Of a stretch of 64,000 nt of DNA, positions 26,901 through 33,661 are shown one piece after another; within the stretch, counting starts at the first letter, position 1, and every line of letters begins with the position of its first letter. The DNA comes from an uncultured Alphaproteobacteria bacterium (lineage in GTDB: Bacteria; Pseudomonadota; Alphaproteobacteria; RF32; CAG-239). The translations under genes were made by a program, and so were the position numbers. The notes below the pieces were generated by a model that saw only the letters and a program-made list of their open reading frames with translations, did no database searches and was not told the origin of the DNA. The DNA lies in contig CAKQPS010000001.1 in the NCBI GenBank assembly GCA_934270475.1, forward strand, positions 248,001-312,000, written 5' to 3'.

Positions 26901-28927
26901 ATGTTGGAGCCGACAGCATTGTTATAAATGTGGATTGTACCGTTGTTGGCTATGGTTGTGCTGCCGCTGTAGTCATTTTTCATGGCGGTAGAATTGCTGG
27001 AATATACGTTTATTTGTCCGTTATTGACGAGCGAGGTTAATGTGCGGTCGCCCGAACCGTACATTCCGATATTGTTGGTGTATAAAGTGGCGTTGGTGTC
27101 ATCTCCCAAATTTATGATGCCGCTAACACTGTTTATCAGCGTGCCGCCGTTATATGAAGCCATGCCGTAACCATTGCTGGCATTAAGCTGAATAGTGCCG
27201 TTGTTGGTAACGGTCGGCTTGGTTGTGGTATAAAGTCCGGAGACAGAACCGGTGCCTTCAACTGCCAACATACCATAAGTAATGCGCTGATTGTCGCCGT
27301 TTGTCTGAATGGTGATGGTGCCGTTTTTGTTGTTGGTGATGGTGCCGCCGTGAACAGACTGCATACCGGCAGCAACAGCAACGCTGTCGGAAGAAGAGCC
27401 GCCTTCAGAGTCTGAGGAAGATTTATCGTCCAAGGTAATTTTTATATTGCCACTGTTGGCGGCTGTAGTGTTTGCATCAGCGCGCATACCGACAATTCCG
27501 CCTAAGCCTTTGCGCAAAGTTTTGGTGGAATCAAAGGTGTATTGACCGGTATAGCCCAAATCTATGGTTTCGTTATTGGTTAATACAGATTTTTCGGCGC
27601 GCTGAATATTTTTAGAGCCGTTTAAAAAGCCGTCGTCCAAATAGCTGCCCATACCGATAATGTTGACTTTAACTTCTGAAGCGGCGGCGCCTGCATCACC
27701 GGCGCTCAGTTTGATGGTGCCGCTGTTGACGGCGGTGTTTGTGTCATTCAGCGCCTGACTGCCGGAGTTTATAATCATGGTTTCCATACCGATAATGGTT
27801 CCTGATACGGCGGTTGTCTTGGTGCTAGATGAAGAATCGCCGGAACTGAAGCCGCTGTTGCCGCTGCTGCTTGTCGGGTCGGAAATGGCTTTTGTTGCCG
27901 AACCGTTGATTTCTCCGGTATTGATAATTTGCGAGTTGCCGTCGGCGTACATTCCGATGATGGTATTATTTTCGGTGTATCCGGAAAAATTAAGGTTGAT
28001 ACCGTTAGAATCCGGATCCTGAATAACGCCTTTACCGTTGTTATAGGCGGTGGAGTTGTTGCTGGCAATTATGGCAACAGAGCCGTTGAACGCATCGGCG
28101 TTTATATAGCCATTGTTAATGACTTCGCTGTTGTTTACAGCAGCCATAGCCGCAGAGCCTTCATTGATAGAAATTTTGGCGTTTTTATTGTTGGTATAAG
28201 TTCCGCCGTTGGCGGCTTCCAAACCAATATGCATATATTTTCCGGCTTCTACCGGATTTTCATTAAAGTTAATTTGAGCTATCTTTTTTATGTCAGGATT
28301 ATTTACTTTCAAAAGGTTGCTGTTAGATGATTTGCCGCTGGTGGTGTTATAGATTGAACCTAAAGAGCCCAAACCATCGCCGATGTAGCTGTTAGATTCG
28401 GAGCTGCCGCTGTTGCCGCTGCTGCTCCCGCCACCCCCGCCACCGCCGCCCATAGCCAGCGCGGCAATACCGCCGCCTACGGCTAAACCACCTAAAATCC
28501 ACCAGGTTGTTGAAGAAATCTTATAACTTTCCTTACCCATTTGACCATAGGCTTCACGCGGTGTTGCGGTTACGGAGACGGCTTTTGACGAGTTTACAAA
28601 ATCTTTGTAATACGGGATTCTTTGTACGCAAGGGTGACGAGGATTAGCGCCGGCAGCACGGAATGCGTTATAGGTGTAGGCGTCGCGGTGCTGAGCAGCT
28701 ACGCACAAGCCGGTATCGCCGTTTTGGTTTACCGTATCAATGTTCATACCGCGGCGGACGGAAGCGCGCAAAGCCTCAACTTCACCGTTTTGCGCCAAAT
28801 TATACATTCGGTTAAAAGACAGCGGAGCTAAGTTATAAGCCTGTGCGGCAGACGGCATTGTGGCAAAGCCTAATGCAACCAAAGAAACCAAGCCAGTCGT
28901 TTTGAACAAAGTTTTATTTTTAAACAT
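23999..28927 (-). CDS. Giant autotransporter with ankyrin-like N-terminus
   Basis: About 1642 aa. ATG 28927 has a GAGGG ribosome site; an in-frame TTG five codons upstream is less likely. The signal peptide ends in AAQA. An ankyrin-repeat-like segment (about 35-100, with NGEVEALRASVRRGMNI) is followed by a hydrophobic stretch (about 142-159) and eight glycines. A passenger of about 1150 residues is built from degenerate repeats of N-x-GTI and related strands, as in right-handed beta-helices. The last 265 residues or so form an autotransporter beta-barrel ending in YKF. A TTGACT-type -35 lies at 28967-28972. The product is probably displayed on the cell surface; its ligand is unknown. Confidence 0.9.
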   Translation of the reverse strand: MFKNKTLFKTTGLVSLVALGFATMPSAAQAYNLAPLSFNRMYNLAQNGEVEALRASVRRGMNIDTVNQNGDTGLCVAAQHRDAYTYNAFRAAGANPRHPCVQRIPYYKDFVNSSKAVSVTATPREAYGQMGKESYKISSTTWWILGGLAVGGGIAALAMGGGGGGGGSSSGNSGSSESNSYIGDGLGSLGSIYNTTSGKSSNSNLLKVNNPDIKKIAQINFNENPVEAGKYMHIGLEAANGGTYTNNKNAKISINEGSAAMAAVNNSEVINNGYINADAFNGSVAIIASNNSTAYNNGKGVIQDPDSNGINLNFSGYTENNTIIGMYADGNSQIINTGEINGSATKAISDPTSSSGNSGFSSGDSSSSTKTTAVSGTIIGMETMIINSGSQALNDTNTAVNSGTIKLSAGDAGAAASEVKVNIIGMGSYLDDGFLNGSKNIQRAEKSVLTNNETIDLGYTGQYTFDSTKTLRKGLGGIVGMRADANTTAANSGNIKITLDDKSSSDSEGGSSSDSVAVAAGMQSVHGGTITNNKNGTITIQTNGDNQRITYGMLAVEGTGSVSGLYTTTKPTVTNNGTIQLNASNGYGMASYNGGTLINSVSGIINLGDDTNATLYTNNIGMYGSGDRTLTSLVNNGQINVYSSNSTAMKNDYSGSTTIANNGTIHIYNNAVGSNIFGGNYSNAVNNGTIIYEATNSSSSSGSNATNLLNIKQNIMNTKSPSRTSSVTSSETETITNSGTITITSADTSAMTVASKQGTATNTGTINLNSNGTNYSNTGMHLTSDAISVAKIVNQGTINVNTGYSAGMSSAASGIANMINDSTGVINVKGTNSFGMYATGNSHITNNGIINVYGDGNTAIYSAGTGEGKEIAVIKNNIIKIFGKNATVFHINGKAEIEEVGRVRICDPSADGAENCSKEAAETLTYYLVSGDLTIKKNLSIEQGNLIKLTDSSNVTINNGVQLSITKQGTIIDATNGSGTITNNGSLRLINTNNSTAVKVGKATFNNNGTIEIASVSGFTPGSSNTAVDVAEGGKFNNSSQINVNTDSSYGVKSSGTTVNSGIIAINGSDGKGVIVSGGEFTNSGSITVGSATNYISNGAGIVVNGGSAKNEGGTITIYGSNSHGVSVRSGNFANSGNININQSGGSTSYGIYLTGGTATNNGTITVSGGAVKCSGLECEDKNTATQSSFIMVKNDASFINNGTIKYNSDIDFDAATENNGSISVGKNGTYEASALKGTVTADADITQSRFDTTYRNNDSFIGKDAGLNIVSGSYMFNAEKAANESGNTDVIMTMKSFDETVADKELASYLSTNYAAQKGEGVFNTLKGASSASAFDMALNHEFGFSMLPNLAKQDLDLLSNINRAANDDILAQTNEINRAKVNVMAYQQEFGGKQNVSGYKDKVTAVYGFSDYQIANNWRAGLGAAAAHSDSDFDDGSSRYNNVLEVFAPLTYTNDNFRAMAKPKVGFGKGHYSRSGVDKAYKADLTNYYYGIDAEARQTIDLDVAQLEPVAGANITEVKVDGLKENNGGLKADSDKVTSVQSVIGMDIKKDFDLGKEQSVLLTAGGRYFHEFGSKYSTMATMDNMLGSYQINSNRLQRNSGLLSVKAQYDYKKLSLSAAVNAPLEQKSNVYYLFNLGYKF

Positions 28928-29015
28928 ACTAACCCTCGTCAAAGATAGAAATTTGGTTTTATTTTAAGTCAAAGAATTTAAATTTTGATTAAGGGCGGAA
29001 AGCAGAAAGCAAGAA

Positions 29016-29043
29016 AAACTCTGTTTCCGCAGAAACAGAGTTT
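29016..29043 (-). terminator. Terminator after hsp20
   Basis: A 12-bp perfect stem (AAACTCTGTTTC and its complement) with a 4-nt loop. On the minus strand it is followed by TTCTTG. Confidence 0.75.
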
Positions 29044-29051
29044 AACTTTTT

Positions 29052-29540
29052 TTAGTTTGTATTAGTTTTGTTTATTGCAATTTTTTTGAATTTTTGTTTT
29101 TCTACCGGTGTTTTTGGTATCAAAACATTCAGCACGCCATTTTTATAAGTTGCGGCAGCTTTGTCATAGGCTAAATCCCATGGAAGCGGGATTGTTCTTT
29201 TAAACATTCCATATGAAATTTCAGAAAAATATGCGTCTTTAGATGAAGAAGAATTTGAATTTTTCTTTTCGCCACTGATTGAAAGGTAGCCGTCGGCGGA
29301 AATTTGTAAATCTAAGTCTTGTTCATCAATGCCCGGAAGTTCGGCGGCAACAGATACGGAGTCGTCATTTTCGGCAACTTGTATATGTGGTTCCAAGTTT
29401 TCGCTGAAACTTTCCGGCATATCGGTATAATTCCAAAAATAATTCATAAGGTTGTTAAAATCGCTGTTGGTGCGATTGCTTGCTGCAACTTCTGAATGGC
29501 GGTTGCGGTTGGTTGCGCCGCCTGCCGTCATATTTTTCAT
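29052..29540 (-). CDS. Hsp20 / alpha-crystallin small heat-shock protein
   Basis: This 162-aa protein has the alpha-crystallin domain at about 55-150. It includes the strand AAELPGIDEQDLDLQISADGY and the end motif YKNGVLNVLIPKT, a variant of the A-x-x-x-n-GVL signature. A basic, Asn-rich N-terminus is followed by the IXI-like tail. It binds unfolding proteins and keeps them soluble until DnaK acts. It follows a tiny Cys-rich gene after 9 bp, with an AAGGAG ribosome site, and is closed by a strong terminator. Confidence 0.95.
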   Translation of the reverse strand: MKNMTAGGATNRNRHSEVAASNRTNSDFNNLMNYFWNYTDMPESFSENLEPHIQVAENDDSVSVAAELPGIDEQDLDLQISADGYLSISGEKKNSNSSSSKDAYFSEISYGMFKRTIPLPWDLAYDKAAATYKNGVLNVLIPKTPVEKQKFKKIAINKTNTN

Positions 29541-29549
29541 TATTGCTCC

Positions 29550-29693
29550 TTATTTGCTGATGGAAATTTCTTCAATTTCTTCCTTATCGACAGAAGAACT
29601 GCTGCAGCCGCAACCACAGCCGCCTTTGGAAACAGTTGGCTGTGCTTTTTGAGATGATTTTTTGTTATCATAAGATTTAGATTCTTTTTTCAT
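29550..29693 (-). CDS. Small 47-aa Cys-rich protein
   Basis: A short minus-strand gene reads from ATG 29693 to TAA 29550, with a strong AAAGGAGAT ribosome site. The peptide starts with a Lys/Ser-rich segment. It then has GGCGCGC (three Cys alternating with Gly, residues 24-30), a run of four Ser and an acidic tail ending ISISK. It has no signal peptide. It lies 9 bp before hsp20, so the two should be cotranscribed. I do not recognise a family. The alternating C-G pattern could bind a metal or be modified post-translationally; both are inference. Confidence 0.65.
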   Translation of the reverse strand: MKKESKSYDNKKSSQKAQPTVSKGGCGCGCSSSSVDKEEIEEISISK

Positions 29694-29790
29694 TTTAATC
29701 TCCTTTGAATTTGTTTATAAAAACATAACATTTTGCTGTTACGCCAAAAGAGATAAAACTGATTTTACCAAATCAAAGATGACAATTTGG

Positions 29791-31344
29791 TTAGCTGTTT
29801 TTGCTCTCGTGATAACTTTTTTCGGTATTAACCTGCCAAATGGCTTTTTTATCCGGCAATTCGCCTAAAATATGCCGAACCGCCGCAAAAGAGGTTGCCA
29901 TTGAGTGGTCCATATTGTTATAGCGGTGCTGTCCGTTGCGTCCAACGCAATAAAGGTTGTCAAAAGAGTTCAGATAATCAACCAATTTGTCAATGTCTTT
30001 ATAGGTGTCAAAATAGGCAGGGTAGGCTTTTTTTACCCGCTCCAAATGCGAATCTAAAACATCTTTAGCATCGGAAATTACGCCCATTTTCAGCAATTCT
30101 TCCACACCCAACGCGCGCCATTCCGCCGGACTCATATTCCAATATTTGTCGTTTTCGCTGCAAAAATATTCCAACCCAATCCAAACAGTTTCCTCCGGTT
30201 TTGCCACTAAATACGGCGACCAGTTGTTGAATATTTGAATACGTCCCAGTTTTACGCCAGTATCCTGCACATAAATCCAGCAATCCGGCACAATGTTGTT
30301 AAGGGTTTTGATTTTTGTTTTATTTTTCAAATTCAGCTTTTTCAGCAAAATTCCGACGGTGACAAAATCACGGTACGGCAGCCCTTTGGCAATCCGCTCT
30401 ATTTTGCTTGGAATGTTGTCAATGCCGGCAGCCAAGTCTTTCAGCGGCATAGAAGAAATGATTATGTCGGCAGGCAGAGTATATTCTTTGCCGTCTTTAA
30501 TATATACCACTTCTTCAAATTTGTTTTTCTTGGTTTTGAACTTTGCGGCTTTAGCGTTTTTTATGATTTGCCCGCCCATATTTTCAAATTGTTCGGCGGC
30601 GGTTTCCCAAAGCTGCCCCGGACCGAATTTAGGGTAACTGAATTCTTCTATCAGCGAAGTTTCCACCTGTTTGGGCTTTAAAAACAAGAGCTTGCCGAAA
30701 ATGTCTTTCAAAATAGCAACAATGGAAAGCCCTTTTACGCGTTGAGCGCCCCAGTCGGCAGAAATGTCGCGCGGGTGTCTGCCCCACAGCTTTTCGGTGT
30801 AGCCTTCAAAAAACATTGAATAGAGCTTGCGCCCAAACCGGTTGATATAAAAGTTTTCCAGCGAAGTTTCCGGCAGTTTTCGCATAATGGCAAAAATATA
30901 GCTGAATCCGGCTTTGGCGGTGGTGAAAAATCCCATGTTTAAAATAGTGTTCAAATTCATTTTTACCGGATAATCAAAGAACTTGCGTTTGTAATATATG
31001 CGGGAAATTCTCCGACGCTTCAGCATAACCTTGTCTTCTTTTTCGGGATTCGGACCATGCGGATTCAGCTCAAAAGTGCGTCCGGTTTTCAGGTCGTCAA
31101 AAGACGGAGCACCCTGTAAAGGCATAAGGTTGTTCCACCATTCTGTTACCTCGCTGTCTTTAGAAAAAAATCGGTGTCCGCCGATATCCATACGGTTGCC
31201 GTTGTAGCGCACGGTGCGGGATATACCGCCTATGGCTTCGCTTTCTTCTAAAATAGTTACTTGAAAGTCTTTAGATTTTTTCAAAAGTTCAAAACCGGCA
31301 GTCAAACCAGCCGGACCAGCTCCGATAATAACAACTTTTTTCAT
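29791..31344 (-). CDS. FAD-dependent amine-oxidase-like oxidoreductase
   Basis: This 517-aa flavoprotein starts with the Rossmann FAD motif VVIIGAGPAGLTAG (about 4-17), then EESEAIGGISRTV and IGGHRFFSKD. These features are shared by the UDP-galactopyranose mutase-like/protoporphyrinogen-oxidase-like group. The C-terminus contains GRNGQHRYNNMDHSMATS, which closes the FAD site. Proteins of this group often sit in polysaccharide or lipid modification clusters. Here the gene stands alone behind a strong AAAGGAG site, so the substrate stays open. Length is complete. Confidence 0.82.
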   Translation of the reverse strand: MKKVVIIGAGPAGLTAGFELLKKSKDFQVTILEESEAIGGISRTVRYNGNRMDIGGHRFFSKDSEVTEWWNNLMPLQGAPSFDDLKTGRTFELNPHGPNPEKEDKVMLKRRRISRIYYKRKFFDYPVKMNLNTILNMGFFTTAKAGFSYIFAIMRKLPETSLENFYINRFGRKLYSMFFEGYTEKLWGRHPRDISADWGAQRVKGLSIVAILKDIFGKLLFLKPKQVETSLIEEFSYPKFGPGQLWETAAEQFENMGGQIIKNAKAAKFKTKKNKFEEVVYIKDGKEYTLPADIIISSMPLKDLAAGIDNIPSKIERIAKGLPYRDFVTVGILLKKLNLKNKTKIKTLNNIVPDCWIYVQDTGVKLGRIQIFNNWSPYLVAKPEETVWIGLEYFCSENDKYWNMSPAEWRALGVEELLKMGVISDAKDVLDSHLERVKKAYPAYFDTYKDIDKLVDYLNSFDNLYCVGRNGQHRYNNMDHSMATSFAAVRHILGELPDKKAIWQVNTEKSYHESKNS

Positions 31345-31493
31345 GGCGGCTCCTTTCGCAAAATTTTAGGCTATATTAGCCTGCCATAATTTACTTATTC
31401 GTTAAAAATTGAAAATGTTTGCAAAATCTCTTGCCTTTTAGGTGATAAAAAACTAAATAAGTTAATATAATGAACGATATTTAAGGAAATTAA

Positions 31494-31895
31494 ATGAAAA
31501 AAGTTTTTTGCTTCTATTGTCAAAAAGACGTGTCCCCTTTAAAATTTTGGAAATGGAGCTTTTGTCCGCATTGCTGGCATAAAACTACCGATAGCGGCGA
31601 TGGTTTGTATTTGGTGTGCGACCGCTGCGGCGCCAATATACCTGTAGATGCGAAATATTGCCTGAAATGCGGGCACGGCGTTAACGGGCATGTCGATAAT
31701 GAACAGTTTATTAGGCTGCCGGAAAATAAATCATGGCTGAAATTGCTGCAGGAAGCTGGTTTATTTGTATTTTCAATTTTGCTGGCGGCAGGAATTTTGT
31801 ATCTTTCAGTTTACTTTTTGCTGATGGCGCTGGCTTTGGTGCTGGTCTTTGGGCTGGGGTGTATGATTTACAGCGGCATAAAACAGAAATTTTAG
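31494..31895 (+). CDS. Zinc-ribbon membrane protein
   Basis: This 133-aa protein has two small zinc-ribbon units: CFYC...CPHC (about 6-27) and CDRC...CLKC (about 43-62). They are followed by two closely spaced hydrophobic helices (about 88-127). It is likely anchored in the inner membrane with the zinc ribbons in the cytosol; the function is unknown. A TATAAT box lies at 31466-31471, but no matching -35 is clear. The ribosome site is AAGGAAATTAA. It ends in a strong hairpin terminator. Confidence 0.75.
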   Translation: MKKVFCFYCQKDVSPLKFWKWSFCPHCWHKTTDSGDGLYLVCDRCGANIPVDAKYCLKCGHGVNGHVDNEQFIRLPENKSWLKLLQEAGLFVFSILLAAGILYLSVYFLLMALALVLVFGLGCMIYSGIKQKF

Positions 31896-31901
31896 CAAAA
31901 T

Positions 31902-31932
31902 AAAAAAGACCGAATGGATATTCGGTCTTTTT
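31902..31932. terminator. Terminator, probably bidirectional
   Basis: A long stem (AAAAAAGACCGAAT paired with ATTCGGTCTTTTTT) with a tiny loop lies between convergent genes. T-runs are present on both strands. Confidence 0.85.
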
Positions 31933-31941
31933 TAGTAAGGG

Positions 31942-32373
31942 CTAATAGCAGATAAAAGAGGCTATTACGCAGATTCCGGCGAAAATGCCAAAGAAAATAG
32001 ACATGTCGCGGGTTTGGTCAGAGTGCGAGGCGTTAATGCCGAAGGCTATTGCCAAAATCAGACTGATAACAGACAGCGCCGTGAACATAGCAAAAAAGGC
32101 ATGGCTTTTTTCTTGTTCTTGGGGCTTGTCCTTAGTTTGTTCAGCCGATTTTAGTTCCTGTACACTGGCTTTTTGCGTGGTAGGAACAACTTGATACAGA
32201 TTTTGATTGAAATCAAATGCTTCAAACTCTTCATCCGCGGCTTTCGTCTCTACCGCACTAACGACTTCTTTTGTTTCACTTTGAAGAAAGTACTTGTGAA
32301 TCAGCATGCAACCACCGGCTCCAAGTACAATACCCAAAATGAAAACAACTAAAATAAAAAAATAATTTTTCAT
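31942..32373 (-). CDS. Small membrane protein, unknown
   Basis: About 143 aa if it starts at ATG 32373 (MKNYFF). The frame stays open to 32406, but those residues are less convincing. One hydrophobic segment (about 5-27, with Gly and Cys) is followed by an acidic/Gln-rich linker (about 40-85). Two more hydrophobic helices come at the C-terminus (about 90-143). No clear ribosome site is seen for either start. I do not recognise the family. It is convergent with the zinc-ribbon gene and shares its terminator. Confidence 0.5.
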   Translation of the reverse strand: MKNYFFILVVFILGIVLGAGGCMLIHKYFLQSETKEVVSAVETKAADEEFEAFDFNQNLYQVVPTTQKASVQELKSAEQTKDKPQEQEKSHAFFAMFTALSVISLILAIAFGINASHSDQTRDMSIFFGIFAGICVIASFICY

Positions 32374-32531
32374 AAAAATGGGAATAATTGTTTTAAATGT
32401 AGTCAAATTATAACTTTTTTTGTCAAAAAGTCAAGCTAAAAGCAGTTGTTATTTTAAAATTTTTAATTGTATTGCACGGAGTTTTGAGCTATGTTATAAA
32501 AAATATAATTAGCAATAGAATGGTGGCAATA

Positions 32532-33371
32532 ATGTATAAATTCAGATATTTTTGTTGGCTGAGCGTTTTAGCAGTGTTTCCGGTTCAGGCGCAAGAGATT
32601 GATATGCAGCAAAAAATTCAGGAAGCATTTAATATTCCACAAATTCAAGAGCTGCTGAGCAGCGGTTTTCAGGTTAGTGATGTTAACAATGACGGTTTTA
32701 TTTCGGAAAACGAATTTAGCTATTTGGTTGACAGCATTGAGATGGAAACGGCTTTGAGCGATGAGCAGAAAAATGCTAAAAGGCAGCGTTGGCAGAAATA
32801 TTTTGAACAAGTTGACGCGAACGGCGATAAAATGCTTGATGAAGCTGAATATACAAATTTTTTGCAAAAAGAGTCCGAATTTATGGCGCAGGAGCGTATG
32901 CAAAAAATAAATGAAATGGCAAATAAATCGCCGGAAGAAATTATGGAAGAATTTAACGCGCAAATGGCTAAAGCTAAAGAAGCACTGGATAAGCTGCAAA
33001 ATATGCCGCCGGAAGAACTGGCAGATAAATTTATAGACAGTATATCAAATAATATTGCCGGAGAAAACTATTTTCAGATGGATAAAGACAAGGACGGCTG
33101 CGTAACCGAAGATGAATATGTTGATTATATGATTGTTTTTTCTAAAAATTTGGCAGAAAACGCGGCTGAAACCGAGAATAAGAATACGGCAGAGATGTCT
33201 GAAGAAGAATGGCGCAGCGTTTATCGCAATGAAGAGGAAAAAGCTAAAGAAAACTGCTTGACCAAAGAGGAATATGTGCGCAACTTTAATCAAATGGCAG
33301 ATGTAGTAATTACGGACGATACGCTAGAAGAACAGGGGATAGATAATTTAGAAGTATCCGGTGAGAAATAA
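32532..33371 (+). CDS. Secreted EF-hand calcium-binding protein
   Basis: This protein of about 279 aa has a signal peptide ending in FPVQA (cleavage near residue 20), so ATG 32532 is chosen over an ATG 20 codons upstream. Three canonical EF-hand loops are visible: 50-61 (DVNNDGFISENE), 95-106 (DANGDKMLDEAE) and 184-195 (DKDKDGCVTEDE). Each has acidic residues at the calcium positions. A helical Glu/Lys-rich linker lies between. It probably works in the periplasm or outside as a calcium-binding or calcium-sensing protein. The partner is unknown. It is monocistronic with a terminator. Confidence 0.8.
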   Translation: MYKFRYFCWLSVLAVFPVQAQEIDMQQKIQEAFNIPQIQELLSSGFQVSDVNNDGFISENEFSYLVDSIEMETALSDEQKNAKRQRWQKYFEQVDANGDKMLDEAEYTNFLQKESEFMAQERMQKINEMANKSPEEIMEEFNAQMAKAKEALDKLQNMPPEELADKFIDSISNNIAGENYFQMDKDKDGCVTEDEYVDYMIVFSKNLAENAAETENKNTAEMSEEEWRSVYRNEEEKAKENCLTKEEYVRNFNQMADVVITDDTLEEQGIDNLEVSGEK

Positions 33372-33378
33372 AAAAATA

Positions 33379-33402
33379 AAGCCGCTTAGATTTAAGCGGT
33401 TT
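33379..33402 (+). terminator. Terminator after EF-hand gene
   Basis: A 10-bp stem (AAGCCGCTTA / TAAGCGGTTT, one G-T pair) with a 4-nt loop is followed by a T-rich run. Confidence 0.8.
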
Positions 33403-33453
33403 TATTTTTTGTCTCTTATATTTGTTTTCTTATAAATTAAGACCCAAAAAGCT

Positions 33454-33661
33454 ATTGTTCCTCCGTAAGTGTGTAAAAAAAACGACCGTTATTTTTACAC
33501 ACTTAGATAATACTCTGAATAACGTAGAAAAATGCACAAAAAATATCGTAATTATAAAAAGTTATTGCAAAAATACATTAGCCTTGCTACATTGCAAAAA
33601 ATGGCTGTTTTAAAGTCCAATTTAAACGGTCGTTTTTTTTACACACTTACGGAGGAACAAT
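33454..33661. repeat. 37-bp perfect inverted repeats around a 134-bp segment
   Basis: Positions 33454-33490 and 33625-33661 are exact reverse complements (37 of 37). The spacer is 33491-33624. The right arm contains the GGAGGA ribosome site and the first two bases of the next start codon. The motif TTTTTACACACTTA occurs a third time at 33492-33505, just inside the left arm. The arrangement is that of an invertible DNA switch; a miniature inverted-repeat element is the alternative. No target-site duplication is evident and no recombinase gene is seen in this window. Confidence 0.9.
33565..33593 (+). promoter_or_regulatory. Promoter inside the invertible-type segment
   Basis: TTGCAA and TACATT are separated by exactly 17 bp. 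The promoter points toward the glycosyltransferase gene and lies wholly within the 134 bp between the inverted repeats. In the present orientation the downstream gene would be ON. Confidence 0.55.

Noticed and set aside
33454..33661. Reading the 37-bp inverted repeat as a simple terminator
   Set aside because: The arms are 134 bp apart with a promoter between them, there is no T-run after the right arm, and the EF-hand gene already has its own terminator at 33379-33402.
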